Positions 9,755 through 18,959 of a DNA stretch of 64,000 bases are shown here, piece after piece; the first letter of the stretch is position 1, and the number at the start of each line of letters is the position of its first letter. The DNA lies in contig NZ_CP015698.1 of the NCBI RefSeq assembly GCF_002163715.1, positions 3,655,850 to 3,719,849 of the forward strand. Reading direction: 5' to 3'. The notes beneath the pieces were generated by a model. That model saw nothing but the letters and a program-made list of their open reading frames with translations. It did no database searches and had not been told where the DNA came from. The position numbers and the translations under genes were made by a program. The DNA is from Curvibacter sp. AEP1-3. Its GTDB lineage: Bacteria; Pseudomonadota; Gammaproteobacteria; Burkholderiales; Burkholderiaceae_C.

Positions 9755-10600
9755 TTATAGATTCACCAAACTGCGTAGGGTCTGCGGACCCAATATCAAA
9801 GCGGTAAATCCTGCGCCGGCGAGAAATGGCCCGAAAGGGATGTAACCACCTTCTCGGAGTCCGGAGGTGAACTTCATGGCGATACCCACTATGGCCCCAA
9901 TGACAGAGGCCATCAAAATCATGGGGATCAGTACTGGCCACCCAAACCAAGCGCCTAGGGCGGCAAAGAGCTTGAAATCTCCATAGCCCATGCCCTCTTT
10001 GCCAGTTACCAACTTGAACAACCAATAGATGGACCAAAGGGAGAGATAGCCCGCCACAGCGCCCCACAATGCGGTGCTCAGCCCCACCGGGGTCCACTGT
10101 AAGGCTGCCACCACGAGACCGAGCCACAATAAAGGCAAGGTAATGTCATCAGGCAGCAGCGTGGTGTCCCAATCTATCAATGCCAGGGTCACCAGGCAGG
10201 CGCTGAAAACGCACCATGCAATCCCCGCGGGGCTGGCTCCCCACTGCCACGCACAAAAGAAAAAAAGCCCGCCTGTCACTGTCTCTACGAACGGATAACG
10301 GACGCTGATCGGTTTTTTACATTTGGAACAACTGCCCCGCAGTGCGATGTAACTGATGACCGGGACGTTTTCGTACCAAGCAATCTCGTGCCCACAGTGA
10401 GGGCAGCGTGACCGCGGAACCATCAGATTGAATTTATCGACCTGTGGAGCCTCTTTTCCTGAAAGCTCCGCGCACTCTGCAGCCCACTGTCGTTCCATCA
10501 TCTTTGGCAAACGATGGATTACTACATTCAAAAAGCTGCCGATCAAAAGCCCCAAAACGCCGATAAGGCTTGCGTCCAGCCAATGCACTCCGGACCACAT
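9755..10600 (-). CDS. pilD: Prepilin peptidase / N-methyltransferase PilD
   Basis: 281 aa integral membrane protein with about eight hydrophobic segments. The cytoplasmic N-terminal loop keeps both CxxC pairs (C66/C69 in CPHCGH, C91/C94 in CSKCKK), so the methylase part appears complete. The two catalytic aspartates are D143 (LIDWD) and D208 (GYGDF). It cleaves and methylates type IV prepilins; the MshA-like protein at 17264 is a plausible substrate. The ATG overlaps the pilC stop (TGATG). Confidence 0.95.
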   Translation of the reverse strand: MWSGVHWLDASLIGVLGLLIGSFLNVVIHRLPKMMERQWAAECAELSGKEAPQVDKFNLMVPRSRCPHCGHEIAWYENVPVISYIALRGSCSKCKKPISVRYPFVETVTGGLFFFCAWQWGASPAGIAWCVFSACLVTLALIDWDTTLLPDDITLPLLWLGLVVAALQWTPVGLSTALWGAVAGYLSLWSIYWLFKLVTGKEGMGYGDFKLFAALGAWFGWPVLIPMILMASVIGAIVGIAMKFTSGLREGGYIPFGPFLAGAGFTALILGPQTLRSLVNL

Positions 10601-11817
10601 CAAACGACTTGGCCCAGTTTGAAAATAGGCAGGTACATGGAGACCACGATGCCGCCGATGACTGTACCCAAAACCACGATGATGATGGGTTCCATCAGGC
10701 TGGAAATACCTGCGACCATGTCATCGACTTCAGCTTCAAAAAAGTCGGCAGCCTTGCCCAGCATGTGATCGATTGAGCCGGACTCCTCACCGATAGCGCA
10801 CATTTGGAGGACCATTGAAGGAAACAGGTTGGCATTGGTCATCGCTGCAGTGAGGGACGTACCAGTGGAAACTTCCTGTTGAATTTTTTGGGTAGCATAT
10901 TGGTAAACAATGTTTCCTGACGCACCGCCTACGGAATCTAAAGCTTCAACTAGCGGCACACCGGCGGCGAACATTGTAGATAGTGTCCTTGTCCAGCGGG
11001 CCACGCAACTTTTGTCAACCATCACACCAAATACTGGCAACTTCAGCATAAGTCGGTCCATAAAGGCTTGCACCTTCTCGTTACGCCGCCATGCCTGCAT
11101 GAAGAAGTAAATGCCGCCCCCGATGCCACCGAAGATGAGCCACCAGTAATCAATAAAGATCTCGCTCATCGCAATAACAAATAGTGTGGGCGCGGGTAAC
11201 TCGCCACCAAACGAGGTGAACACTTGTTTGAACGACGGAATCACAAAGATCATGATCACCGACACCACAACAAAAGCCACCACCAACACGGCAATCGGAT
11301 ACATCAATGCCGATTTGATTTTGGATTTGATGGCTTCAGTCTTCTCCATGTAGACGGCCAATCGGTCCAACAACTGATCCAGAATACCTGCAGATTCACC
11401 AGCTTCCACCAGATTGCAATACAGGTTGTCAAAGTACAGTGGGTACTTCCGGAAAGCTGAGCTCAAGGAAGTTCCGGTTTCTACGTCGGAGCGAATGTCA
11501 CTCAGTAACTTGGTAACACTTGGATTTGGATTACCCCGACCCACGATATCGAACGCTTGCAACAGGGGAACGCCAGCCTTCATCATCGTCGCCAATTGAC
11601 GAGTGAATATTGCCATATCCTTAGCTTTGATCGATTTACCTGAGCGCATGCGGCGCTTCTTGATTTTGGTGGGTGTAACGCCTTGACGGCGTAGCAAGGA
11701 TTTGACCTGGTTTTCACCCACGGCACGAGTCTCCCCCCGTACCTGCTTGCCATTCCGGTCTTTGCCTTCCCACTCAAATACTGCGTCTTTGGTCTCCGCA
11801 GATTTTGCTGTTGCCAT
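10600..11817 (-). CDS. pilC: Type IV pilus inner-membrane platform protein PilC
   Basis: 405 aa. Two T2SF repeats, each a cytoplasmic helical bundle ending in membrane segments: about 70-195 (GKSIKAKDMAIFTRQLATMM onward) and about 275-400 (CVARWTRTLSTMFAAGVPLV onward). It forms the platform on which PilB turns during pilus assembly. Encoded between pilB (18 bp upstream) and pilD with overlap. Confidence 0.95.
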   Translation of the reverse strand: MATAKSAETKDAVFEWEGKDRNGKQVRGETRAVGENQVKSLLRRQGVTPTKIKKRRMRSGKSIKAKDMAIFTRQLATMMKAGVPLLQAFDIVGRGNPNPSVTKLLSDIRSDVETGTSLSSAFRKYPLYFDNLYCNLVEAGESAGILDQLLDRLAVYMEKTEAIKSKIKSALMYPIAVLVVAFVVVSVIMIFVIPSFKQVFTSFGGELPAPTLFVIAMSEIFIDYWWLIFGGIGGGIYFFMQAWRRNEKVQAFMDRLMLKLPVFGVMVDKSCVARWTRTLSTMFAAGVPLVEALDSVGGASGNIVYQYATQKIQQEVSTGTSLTAAMTNANLFPSMVLQMCAIGEESGSIDHMLGKAADFFEAEVDDMVAGISSLMEPIIIVVLGTVIGGIVVSMYLPIFKLGQVV

Positions 11818-11835
11818 AGTTCCCCCGGGTTATCT

Positions 11836-13569
11836 TTATTCGTTGGTCACAGCAAGCACTTCTTCCAACGAAGTCAGCCCTTGTTTCACTTTATGGAGGC
11901 CAGACTGCCTCAGGGATCGCACGCCCTCCAACTCCGACTGGGCTGCTATATCCATCGCACTTCCATCCCGAAGAATAATTCGCTGGATTTCTTCACTAAT
12001 AGGCATCACTTGATAAATGCCTACGCGGCCCTTGTAACCGTTGTTGCAAGTTGAGCATCCGACCGCACGGTAGGGCTTCCAGGTTCCGTCCAGCTCAGCT
12101 GCCTTGAAACCCGCATCGAGCAACGCTTTTTCAGGCACATCGGCCACCTGCTTGCAGTTCAGGCACAAACGACGCGCCAACCGCTGTGCCGTGATCAGGA
12201 TGACACTGGAAGCGATGTTGAAGGGCTGTATCCCCATATTGCGCATGCGAGTCAGCGTTGTCGGTGCATCGTTCGTATGCAGTGTTGATAACACCAAGTG
12301 ACCGGTTTGCGCCGCCTTGATGGAAATATCAGCGGTTTCCAAGTCCCGGATTTCACCCACCATGATGATGTCCGGATCCTGCCGCAGGAAGGACTTCAGT
12401 GCAGCCGCAAATGTCAGTCCCGCCTTCTCATTGACGTTGACCTGATTGACGCCTGGTAAATTGATTTCCGAAGGGTCTTCTGCCGTCGCAATATTTACAC
12501 CAGGCTGATTGAGCATATTCAGGCAGGTGTACAACGACACGGTTTTGCCAGAGCCCGTAGGTCCGGTCACCAAAATCATGCCGTAGGGACGCCCGATCGC
12601 CTTGATCAAGCGTTCTTTTTCTTCAATTTCATACCCAAGAGCATCAATGCCCAGCTTGGCGCTGCTGGGGTCAAGGATACGAATCACAATCTTTTCGCCG
12701 AACAGGGTGGGTAGGGTGCTAACCCGGAAGTCGATCACCCGGTCCGCACCCACTTTGAGTTTCATCCGGCCGTCCTGGGGCACCCGTTTTTCAGAGATGT
12801 CCATGCGGGATATCACCTTGATACGGGAAGCCAGCTTGTCCTTAATGGCTATCGGTGGACTGGCAATTTCGCGCAACTCACCGTCGATCCGGAAGCGCAC
12901 GCGGTACTGGTGCTCATAGGGCTCAAAGTGCAAGTCCGAGGCACGCATGCTGAATGCATCCATGAGCATTTTGTGCAGGAATCGGACAACAGGGGCGTCT
13001 TCCACCTCAGCCGTCGCCGCTTGGGTGGTGTCGGTCGCAGCTTCAGCCGCTGACTCATCGAACTCAAAATCACCCCCGATGATCTCCTCCATCGCCTCGC
13101 TGGCCGTCACCGTATTGGCTTCTACGATCTTGGATAGCTTGTCGTACTCTGCGATGACCCAGTCGAATCCCATCTGGGTCGAGAACTTAATTCGTTCCGC
13201 TGCCTGTTGGTCTGATGGGTCCGCGGTTGCAATGATCAGACGGTTGCCCCGTTTGCTCAAAACCAGCACTCGGAATTCTGTGCAAATTTTCGCGTCCAAA
13301 AGTCCCTTGGGTAGCCTTTGTATGTCCACCGCATCCAAGTCAATAAGCGGTGCGGCAAAAGCATTTGACAAAGTCTGGGCGAGATCAGCAGGCGACACCG
13401 CGCCTGAGCCCACCATTTCGGCCATGAAACTATTTTTCCCGGAGACCGCTTTGCGGTAGATGTCTTCCGCCGTCTTCTGGGGAATTTTGCCGGCGGCTAC
13501 CAGCGCCCGGCCGATGCCCGGCAGGGCGACTGTACTGGGGTCGCGGGTCGTGGTGTCTGCGGATGCCAT
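11836..13569 (-). CDS. pilB: Type IV-A pilus assembly ATPase PilB
   Basis: 577 aa. The N-terminal region (about 15-150) is of T2SSE_N/MshEN type, including G20, L23, G27 and I29 in GIGRALVAAGKI. Walker A GPTGSGKT (336-343), Walker B region DIIMVGEIRD (400-409), His box HTNDAPTTL and a zinc site (C469, C472, C505, C508) follow. It powers pilus extension. It is first in the pilB-pilC-pilD-coaE-zapD-yacG series. A terminator-like dyad (13646-13666) separates it from rfbC. Confidence 0.96.
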   Translation of the reverse strand: MASADTTTRDPSTVALPGIGRALVAAGKIPQKTAEDIYRKAVSGKNSFMAEMVGSGAVSPADLAQTLSNAFAAPLIDLDAVDIQRLPKGLLDAKICTEFRVLVLSKRGNRLIIATADPSDQQAAERIKFSTQMGFDWVIAEYDKLSKIVEANTVTASEAMEEIIGGDFEFDESAAEAATDTTQAATAEVEDAPVVRFLHKMLMDAFSMRASDLHFEPYEHQYRVRFRIDGELREIASPPIAIKDKLASRIKVISRMDISEKRVPQDGRMKLKVGADRVIDFRVSTLPTLFGEKIVIRILDPSSAKLGIDALGYEIEEKERLIKAIGRPYGMILVTGPTGSGKTVSLYTCLNMLNQPGVNIATAEDPSEINLPGVNQVNVNEKAGLTFAAALKSFLRQDPDIIMVGEIRDLETADISIKAAQTGHLVLSTLHTNDAPTTLTRMRNMGIQPFNIASSVILITAQRLARRLCLNCKQVADVPEKALLDAGFKAAELDGTWKPYRAVGCSTCNNGYKGRVGIYQVMPISEEIQRIILRDGSAMDIAAQSELEGVRSLRQSGLHKVKQGLTSLEEVLAVTNE

Positions 13570-13645
13570 AAGCCTTCTAGGATAGCCGAAGCCATGTACC
13601 TTCAGGGCTCCAGAATCAAGCAGTTACCAATTTTCACAGGCAGAA

Positions 13646-13666
13646 CGTGGTGATTTTCACACCACG
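13646..13666. promoter_or_regulatory. Perfect dyad between rfbC and pilB
   Basis: CGTGGTG (13646-13652), seven-base spacer, CACCACG (13660-13666). It lies just after the rfbC stop and about 77 bp before pilB on the same strand. There is no T run, so it could be a weak or Rho-assisted terminator of the rfb operon or an operator for pilB. ATTTTCACA occurs twice here (13630-13638 and 13653-13661). Confidence 0.45.
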
Positions 13667-13675
13667 GGCTTGCGA

Positions 13676-14224
13676 TTAAGGTTTTTTCAGCGCATCTGGA
13701 AATGCAGCGCCAGTAGCGTCTTTGGCTGAAAGTTTGGGCGCAATGGTCAACTCAGGCCAAGCAATGGCCAGCGTGCGGTCGTTCCATGCAATGCAGCGCT
13801 CATGTTCCGGGGCATAGTAATCTGTAGTTTTGTACAAGAACTCTGCTGTTTCCGTCAGTACCACGAAGCCGTGCGCCAAGCCCGGCGGCACCCACAGCTG
13901 CCGCTTGTTAGTGGCAGACAAGATTTCGCCCACCCACTTGCCGTAGGTAGGGGATTCAGGCCGGATATCCACCGCTACGTCAAACACCTCACCCGATGCC
14001 ACCCGCACCAACTTGCCTTGGGGCTGCTGTACCTGGTAGTGCAAACCACGCAAAACAGCGTAGCCGGATTTGGAGTGATTGTCCTGCACAAAGGGCAGGG
14101 TCACCCCGGTCGCTTCGCGGAACACCCGCTCGTTGAAGCTCTCAAAAAAGAAACCACGTTCATCTCCGAACACTTTGGGTTCAAGGATCAGTACATCCGC
14201 AATGGCGGTTCGGGTCACTTGCAT
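13676..14224 (-). CDS. rfbC: dTDP-4-dehydrorhamnose 3,5-epimerase
   Basis: 182 aa cupin-fold enzyme. Family marks visible are GFFFESFNE, FVQDNHSKS, and VLRGLHYQ with its catalytic His. It epimerises C3 and C5 of dTDP-4-keto-6-deoxyglucose, the third step to dTDP-L-rhamnose. It is last in rfbB-rfbD-rfbA-rfbC; its start overlaps the rfbA stop (TGATG). It indicates that rhamnose is probably a component of the EPS or LPS. Confidence 0.96.
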   Translation of the reverse strand: MQVTRTAIADVLILEPKVFGDERGFFFESFNERVFREATGVTLPFVQDNHSKSGYAVLRGLHYQVQQPQGKLVRVASGEVFDVAVDIRPESPTYGKWVGEILSATNKRQLWVPPGLAHGFVVLTETAEFLYKTTDYYAPEHERCIAWNDRTLAIAWPELTIAPKLSAKDATGAAFPDALKKP

Positions 14225-15123
14225 CAGAACACCTTTTCTTTTAGCAAGCGAAACAAGTACTGCCCGTAGCCCGTCTTGACCAAGGGCTGTGCCAGGTTTT
14301 GCAATTGCGCATCATCAATCCAGCCGCTTCGCCAAGCGATCTCCTCCGGGCAGGCCACTTTCAGACCTTGGCGGTTCTCGATGGTGTGAATGAACTGACT
14401 CGCCTCCAGCATGGACTCATGGGTACCGGTGTCCAGCCATGCGTAACCGCGCCCCATAGTTTGTACGTCCAGAGCTCCGCGCTCCAAGTACATCCGGTTC
14501 AGGTCGGTGATTTCAAGCTCGCCGCGGGCTGAGGGTTTCACCTGCTTGGCCATCTCCACCACATTCGCGTCGTAAAAGTACAGGCCGGTTACGGCGTAGC
14601 GCGACTTGGGTGCTTTGGGTTTCTCCTCGAGGCTAATCGCTTTGCCCTGAGTGTCAAACTCCACCACGCCGTAACGTTCGGGATCGTTGACGGCATAGGC
14701 AAACACAGTGGCGCCTGTGGTTTGCGCTGTGGCGCCTCGCAGCAAGCCTGCAAAGTCGTGGCCGTAGAAGATGTTGTCGCCCAGCACCAGCGCGCAGGGC
14801 GCGCCGTCCAGAAACCGCTCTCCGATCAAGAAGGCTTGTGCCAAACCATCCGGGGATGGTTGCACCGCGTATTTAATGTGAATGCCCCACTGGCTTCCAT
14901 TGCCCAGCAGTTGCTCAAAGCGCGGGGTGTCCTGGGGGGTGCTGATCACGAGCACTTCCTTGATGCCTGCCAGCAGCAGCACGCTCAAGGGGTAGTAAAT
15001 CATGGGCTTGTCGTAGATGGGCAGCAGTTGCTTGCTGACCGCCTGGGTGGCCGGGTACAGGCGGGTGCCTGAACCGCCGGCCAGGATGATGCCTTTGCGT
15101 GCTTTTGTGTTTGTAGTCGTCAT
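14224..15123 (-). CDS. rfbA: Glucose-1-phosphate thymidylyltransferase
   Basis: 299 aa with the nucleotidyltransferase signature [11 protein letters not shown] near the N-terminus and DNIFYG further on. It makes dTDP-glucose from dTTP and glucose-1-phosphate. The ATG at 15123 follows AGGGAAATAAAC, a good ribosome-binding site; longer in-frame starts lie inside rfbD and are unlikely. The gene sits 2 bp after rfbD in a tightly packed rhamnose operon. Confidence 0.96.
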   Translation of the reverse strand: MTTTNTKARKGIILAGGSGTRLYPATQAVSKQLLPIYDKPMIYYPLSVLLLAGIKEVLVISTPQDTPRFEQLLGNGSQWGIHIKYAVQPSPDGLAQAFLIGERFLDGAPCALVLGDNIFYGHDFAGLLRGATAQTTGATVFAYAVNDPERYGVVEFDTQGKAISLEEKPKAPKSRYAVTGLYFYDANVVEMAKQVKPSARGELEITDLNRMYLERGALDVQTMGRGYAWLDTGTHESMLEASQFIHTIENRQGLKVACPEEIAWRSGWIDDAQLQNLAQPLVKTGYGQYLFRLLKEKVF

Positions 15124-15125
15124 GT

Positions 15126-16031
15126 TTATTTCCCTGCAATTTCGATCAACATGCGTTTCACGCCATGCTGCCAATGGGGCAGCTTCAGTCCGAATGCGGC
15201 CTGCAGTTTGGTCGTGTCCAGACGCGAGTTCAGCGGCCGCTTGGCCGGCGTGGGGTAGCTGCTGGTGGCTGTGGGGGCCACTTTGTCGGCGGTGGCTTTG
15301 AGTGGTAGGCCCAGCATTGCAGCCTGTGCCAGCACAAACTGCGCATAGCCATGCCAAGTGGTCTCGCCCGAAGCAACGCAGTGGTATAGCCCCGCCAGTT
15401 CCGGTGTTGCTTGCAGGCTGCGGAGAGCATGCGCAGTGACATCGGCCAATAGCTCGGCAGAGGTGGGTGCGCCGAATTGGTCGTTGATCACAGTCAATGC
15501 ATCCCGCTCGCTGGCCAAGCGCAGCATGGTTTTGACGAAGTTACCGCCCCGGGTGGCATACACCCAGCTGGTGCGCAAGATCAGGTGCTTAGGGCAGGTA
15601 GCCACCGCCTGTTCACCCTCTAGTTTGGTCTGGCCGTACACGCTCAAGGGGCCGGTCGCGTCGGTTTCTTTCCGAGGAGCGCTGCCACTGCCATCAAACA
15701 CATAGTCTGTGCTGTAGTGAATCAACCATGCTCCTGTTTTGATAGCTGCTCGCGCAAGTGCAGCGGGCGCGAGAGCATTGATTGTTCTTGCAAGCTCGGG
15801 CTCGCTCTCGGCCTTGTCCACTGCCGTGTTAGCGGCAGCGTTCACGATGACATCCGGTTGCACCGCTTCGACGGTGCGTTCCAGCCCTTCAATATCTGTG
15901 AAGTCCCCGCATAAGCCTTGCGGGTTTTGGCTGGCATCAAAGTCCAGCGCCACCACTTCGCCCAACACGCTCAAAGAGCGTTGCAGCTCCCAGCCCACCT
16001 GGCCGCCACGGCCCAACAGCAAGATCTTCAT
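15126..16031 (-). CDS. rfbD: dTDP-4-dehydrorhamnose reductase
   Basis: 301 aa SDR-type protein: GRGGQVG nucleotide-binding loop at the N-terminus, YSTDYVFDG in the centre and the catalytic Tyr-x-x-x-Lys in YGQTKLEGE. It performs the last, NADPH-dependent step to dTDP-L-rhamnose. The ATG (16031) overlaps the rfbB stop (ATGA). Antisense copy C of the interspersed repeat lies inside the gene (15729-15773) and encodes the segment around [10 protein letters not shown] without breaking the frame or changing the expected length. Confidence 0.95.
   Translation of the reverse strand: MKILLLGRGGQVGWELQRSLSVLGEVVALDFDASQNPQGLCGDFTDIEGLERTVEAVQPDVIVNAAANTAVDKAESEPELARTINALAPAALARAAIKTGAWLIHYSTDYVFDGSGSAPRKETDATGPLSVYGQTKLEGEQAVATCPKHLILRTSWVYATRGGNFVKTMLRLASERDALTVINDQFGAPTSAELLADVTAHALRSLQATPELAGLYHCVASGETTWHGYAQFVLAQAAMLGLPLKATADKVAPTATSSYPTPAKRPLNSRLDTTKLQAAFGLKLPHWQHGVKRMLIEIAGK
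15729..15773 (+). repeat. Interspersed ~45-bp repeat, copy C (antisense inside rfbD)
   Basis: Begins TGCTCCTGTTTTGATAGCTG. It matches copy B at 35 of 45 positions without gaps. TTTTGATAGCTGCTCGCGCA (20 nt) is identical to copy E inside manC. On the rfbD sense strand it reads ARAAIK. Confidence 0.72.
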
Positions 16032-17104
16032 GCCGCAGCCTTGGTGTCGCCGTATTGCTTGCTCACCCATTCGCGGTAGCCGCCGCTCAGTACGTTGTCC
16101 ACCCATTGCGGGTTGTCCAGGTACCACTGCACGGTTTTGCGGATACCGGTCTCAAATGTCTCGGCCGGTTTCCAGCCCAGCTGCTGCTCAATCTTGCGGG
16201 CGTCTATAGCGTAGCGACGGTCGTGGCCGGGCCGGTCGGTCACATAAGTGATCTGCTCTTTATAAGGTTTGCCGTCCGCGCGGGGCTTGAGCTCATCCAG
16301 CAGGGCACACACGGTGTGCACGATGTCCAGGTTGGGCTTTTCGTTCCAGCCGCCTACGTTGTAGGTTTCGCCCAAGACACCGGCTTCCAGCACACGGCGA
16401 ATGGCGCTGCAGTGGTCTTTCACATACAACCAATCGCGGATCTGCTGGCCATCGCCGTACACGGGCAGAGGTTTGCCGGCCTGGGCGTTGACGATCATCA
16501 GTGGGATCAGTTTCTCGGGGAAGTGGAAAGGCCCGTAGTTGTTGCTGCAGTTGGTGGTCAGTACCGGCAGGCCATAGGTGTGGTGGTACGCGCGCACCAA
16601 GTGGTCGCTGGCCGCCTTGCTGGCGCTATAGGGACTGTTGGGCTCGTATCGATTGGTTTCTGCAAAGGCGGGGTCGGTCTTGGCGAGTGAGCCATAGACC
16701 TCGTCAGTCGAGACGTGCAGAAACCGGAAAGCCGCTTTGGCATCTGCAGGCAAAGCACTCCAGTAAGCCCGCACACTCTCCAGCAAATGGAAAGTACCCA
16801 CGATGTTGGTCTGGATGAACTCACCCGGACCATGAATGGAACGGTCTACGTGGCTTTCGGCTGCAAAGTTCAGCACTGCCCGAGGCTGGTGTTCTTTCAA
16901 CAAGCGGTTGATCAGTTCAGCATCACCTATGTCGCCGTGCACGAATACGTGGGCCGGGTTGTCCGCCAGAGAAGCCAAGTTTTGCAGGTTGCCCGCATAG
17001 GTCAGCTTGTCCAAGTTGACTACGGTTTCTGACGAACCCGCCAGCCAGTCCAGCACAAAATTACTGCCGATGAAGCCGGCGCCGCCGGTTACCAAAATTG
17101 TCAT
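16028..17104 (-). CDS. rfbB: dTDP-glucose 4,6-dehydratase
   Basis: 358 aa extended SDR. NAD-binding [10 protein letters not shown] at residue 8 onward, the STDEVYG segment, and [10 protein letters not shown] with the catalytic Tyr and Lys. It converts dTDP-glucose to dTDP-4-keto-6-deoxyglucose. It is first of the rfb operon. The ATG at 17104 gives the standard start; an in-frame upstream start (17164) would add 20 residues. It is divergent from the pilin gene at 17264. Confidence 0.96.
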   Translation of the reverse strand: MTILVTGGAGFIGSNFVLDWLAGSSETVVNLDKLTYAGNLQNLASLADNPAHVFVHGDIGDAELINRLLKEHQPRAVLNFAAESHVDRSIHGPGEFIQTNIVGTFHLLESVRAYWSALPADAKAAFRFLHVSTDEVYGSLAKTDPAFAETNRYEPNSPYSASKAASDHLVRAYHHTYGLPVLTTNCSNNYGPFHFPEKLIPLMIVNAQAGKPLPVYGDGQQIRDWLYVKDHCSAIRRVLEAGVLGETYNVGGWNEKPNLDIVHTVCALLDELKPRADGKPYKEQITYVTDRPGHDRRYAIDARKIEQQLGWKPAETFETGIRKTVQWYLDNPQWVDNVLSGGYREWVSKQYGDTKAAA

Positions 17105-17263
17105 GGTGCGTTGTAAGTCCACTTGGATAAGCCTTGGATTATCAGCGGGCTTGCTCACTGACACCCTAGAAAGACCGCTCGTTTGTTTGCATCAGTCATC
17201 CAGACTATTTCCAACTGGGCCTCGATTCTTTATCATGTGTTTACAACTAGTTACGTTTAGGGA

Positions 17264-17650
17264 ATGCGCATTTCTTTAGTCCGTCAGTCCGGCTTCACGC
17301 TGATCGAGCTTGTCATGGTGATTGTCATCTTGGGCATTCTTTCGGCAGTGGCCATACCCAAGTTTGTGGATCTAAGTGGTGACGCACAAGCCGCTGCTAC
17401 ACAGGCCTTGGCAGGAGCCATCACCAGTGGGTCGGTCATCAACGTGGCTGTGCGCAGGGTCAACCCTGCCAAAGGCCAGGTGGTGAGCGACTGCACCCAT
17501 GGTGCCCGCCTTATTGAAGGTGGGCTACCAGCTGGCTACACCTTAGGCGGGAGTCTCCCTCTCCCTGTACCGGCAGGGACTGACGTCGTGTGCACCCTTA
17601 ATGGGCCGAACAGTTCGTCTGCCAGCGCGACACTGACAGGAATACTTTGA
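17264..17650 (+). CDS. MshA-like type IV pilin / prepilin
   Basis: 128 aa. Short basic leader [10 protein letters not shown], then the prepilin peptidase site before F with Glu at mature position 5 ([16 protein letters not shown]) and [14 protein letters not shown], very like MSHA pilins. Two cysteines (DCTHG and VVCTLN) could form the D-region disulfide. At 118 mature residues it is short, and it ends soon after the second Cys. A TTGA overlap and 17 bp connect it to the PEP-CTERM gene, so the two are probably one transcript. Expected to be processed by PilD. The ribosome-binding site is poorly placed. Confidence 0.85.
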   Translation: MRISLVRQSGFTLIELVMVIVILGILSAVAIPKFVDLSGDAQAAATQALAGAITSGSVINVAVRRVNPAKGQVVSDCTHGARLIEGGLPAGYTLGGSLPLPVPAGTDVVCTLNGPNSSSASATLTGIL

Positions 17651-17667
17651 AAAAGGGAGACAAAAAA

Positions 17668-18297
17668 ATGAAAAACGCAATTAAACAGACCGTTTGCACC
17701 GCGTTGCTCGCGCTGGGTTGCTCATTCAGCGCGCAGGCCTTGACGCTAACCTTTGACGACATGAGCAGCACTGCCGACGCCGGCAACTATGGTGTTGTCT
17801 TGCAGCACAGTTCCGATACCCATTTTGTGGTCAATACAAGTAGTTTCATACCCGCCGCCGGCAGCGGAAAGCTGCTTGCATACTACGGTTTGGGCACTGA
17901 AAAAGAGACGCTCTCCTTGTTGCCCAGTCTGAATTCCGTTTTCTCGCTGACTGGCTTGTCCCTTGCAGGCCTGTTGGGCGATGGAGGCGGGCAAGCCGCC
18001 GATAACTTTTCCATCCGCATCACTGGCACCCGTATCGACGGGACGATCGTGGGCGGCCAGGAAGACTTTCGTTTGAGCCCCGGTGCCTTTACCCAGTACG
18101 GCAGTACTAGCTTCAGTGGGTTTACCGGTCTCAAGTCTGTATCTTTCAGCGGTATCGGGGTCAATGCGGCCCGGTATGTGGGCGTAGATAACGTGTCCCT
18201 CACTATTACCCCTGTCCCCGAGCCTGAGACCTATGCTCTCCTTTTGGCAGGTTTGGGGCTCATTGCGGCAGTGGGCCGCCGGCGGAAAGCCATTTGA
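17668..18297 (+). CDS. PEP-CTERM sorting-domain protein (exosortase substrate)
   Basis: 209 aa from the ATG at 17668 (GGGAG at 17655-17659; an in-frame TTG at 17647 overlaps the pilin stop). Signal peptide to about residue 25 (ends AQA). The Ser/Gly-rich beta-type middle has no recognised domain. The C-terminus is the tripartite sorting signal: VPEPETY, a hydrophobic stretch and a basic end (GRRRKAI). It should be exported by Sec and cleaved by XrtB encoded at 38097. Function of the mature protein is unknown. Confidence 0.88.
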   Translation: MKNAIKQTVCTALLALGCSFSAQALTLTFDDMSSTADAGNYGVVLQHSSDTHFVVNTSSFIPAAGSGKLLAYYGLGTEKETLSLLPSLNSVFSLTGLSLAGLLGDGGGQAADNFSIRITGTRIDGTIVGGQEDFRLSPGAFTQYGSTSFSGFTGLKSVSFSGIGVNAARYVGVDNVSLTITPVPEPETYALLLAGLGLIAAVGRRRKAI

Positions 18298-18330
18298 TTT
18301 GAAACCTCAAGGCCAAGTTGAAAGACATAA

Positions 18331-18358
18331 AAAAAGGACTGCACTTGCAGTCCTTTTT
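18331..18358. terminator. Bidirectional intrinsic terminator between convergent PEP-CTERM genes
   Basis: AAAAAGGACTGC (18331-18342), four-base loop ACTT, GCAGTCCTTTTT (18347-18358): a perfect stem with A and T runs on the two sides, so it can end transcription in both directions. Confidence 0.9.
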
Positions 18359-18379
18359 GGGCTCAAGAGAGCTTGTTGC

Positions 18380-18868
18380 TCAGGCAGCAGTCTTGCTGCG
18401 GCGGCGGGCAATCGCGCCCATCACTCCCAAGCCTGCCAACAACATGGCATACGACTCTGGCTCAGGCACAGCTGACACTTCGTATTGGGCCAAAGCGCCA
18501 CCCACACCGCCGCCTGCCACAGAACCAGACACTTTCAGTGTGTAAGTACCGCTGGCCAAACTGCCAAAGTTGAACGAATCGCCGTTAGAGAAGCTAGTCA
18601 AAGTGTTGCCGGAGAACAGTGACACTTTAGTGAAAGTAATGGCTGGGGCATTGATGTCAAAGGTCTGCCCATTGAAAGAGCCAGTGAACTTGGACACATA
18701 GCCTGCCAAACCAGTCACATTTGATGTGCTTACAAACGTGATGTCGCTCAAGGCAACGTCGTTAAAAGAGCCGGACACCAACGCCACGTTGGTGACAGTA
18801 GCGCTGGCGGCGCTACCCAAAAGTGCCAAAGTGGCTGCGGCGATCACAGATTTAATTTTCATATACAT
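18380..18868 (-). CDS. PEP-CTERM protein, FxDxF-family-like
   Basis: 162 aa. Signal peptide to about residue 23 (SAASA). The short beta-rich middle (FNFGSLASGTYTLKVSGSVA) resembles the small FxDxF-type PEP-CTERM proteins, though I do not see an exact FxDxF motif. The C-terminal signal is VPEPESYAMLLAGLG, hydrophobic stretch, ARRRSKTAA, almost identical to that of the protein at 50514. Upstream at 18934-18949 is an element shared with epsA, so co-expression with the exporter and sortase genes is likely. Confidence 0.87.
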   Translation of the reverse strand: MYMKIKSVIAAATLALLGSAASATVTNVALVSGSFNDVALSDITFVSTSNVTGLAGYVSKFTGSFNGQTFDINAPAITFTKVSLFSGNTLTSFSNGDSFNFGSLASGTYTLKVSGSVAGGGVGGALAQYEVSAVPEPESYAMLLAGLGVMGAIARRRSKTAA

Positions 18869-18933
18869 CCCTTTAATTCAAATCCAGCTGAAACCACTTC
18901 AGCTAATTCGATATTAGGGTTACTACCTGTAAC

Positions 18934-18949
18934 TGTACATAGTCCATTC
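18934..18949 (-). promoter_or_regulatory. Shared element GAATGGACTATGTACA upstream of PEP-CTERM gene
   Basis: Reads GAATGGACTATGTACA on the minus strand, 65 bp before the PEP-CTERM start at 18868. It matches the element upstream of epsA (46524-46539) at 14 of 16 bases in the same orientation and at similar distance. Between it and the gene, GTTAC-N5-GTAAC forms an inverted repeat (18919-18933). Likely an operator or promoter part. Confidence 0.6.
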
Positions 18950-18959
18950 AGGCCAAAAC

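Noticed and set aside
13570..13675. Attachment-site copy of tRNA-Pro 3' end near pilB
   Set aside because: I looked for the tRNA 3' sequence in this gap and did not see it.
17245..17255. AACTAGTTACG before the pilin as a shared EPS promoter element
   Set aside because: Only a short partial match to the gene-50514 element and too close to the start codon; may be chance.
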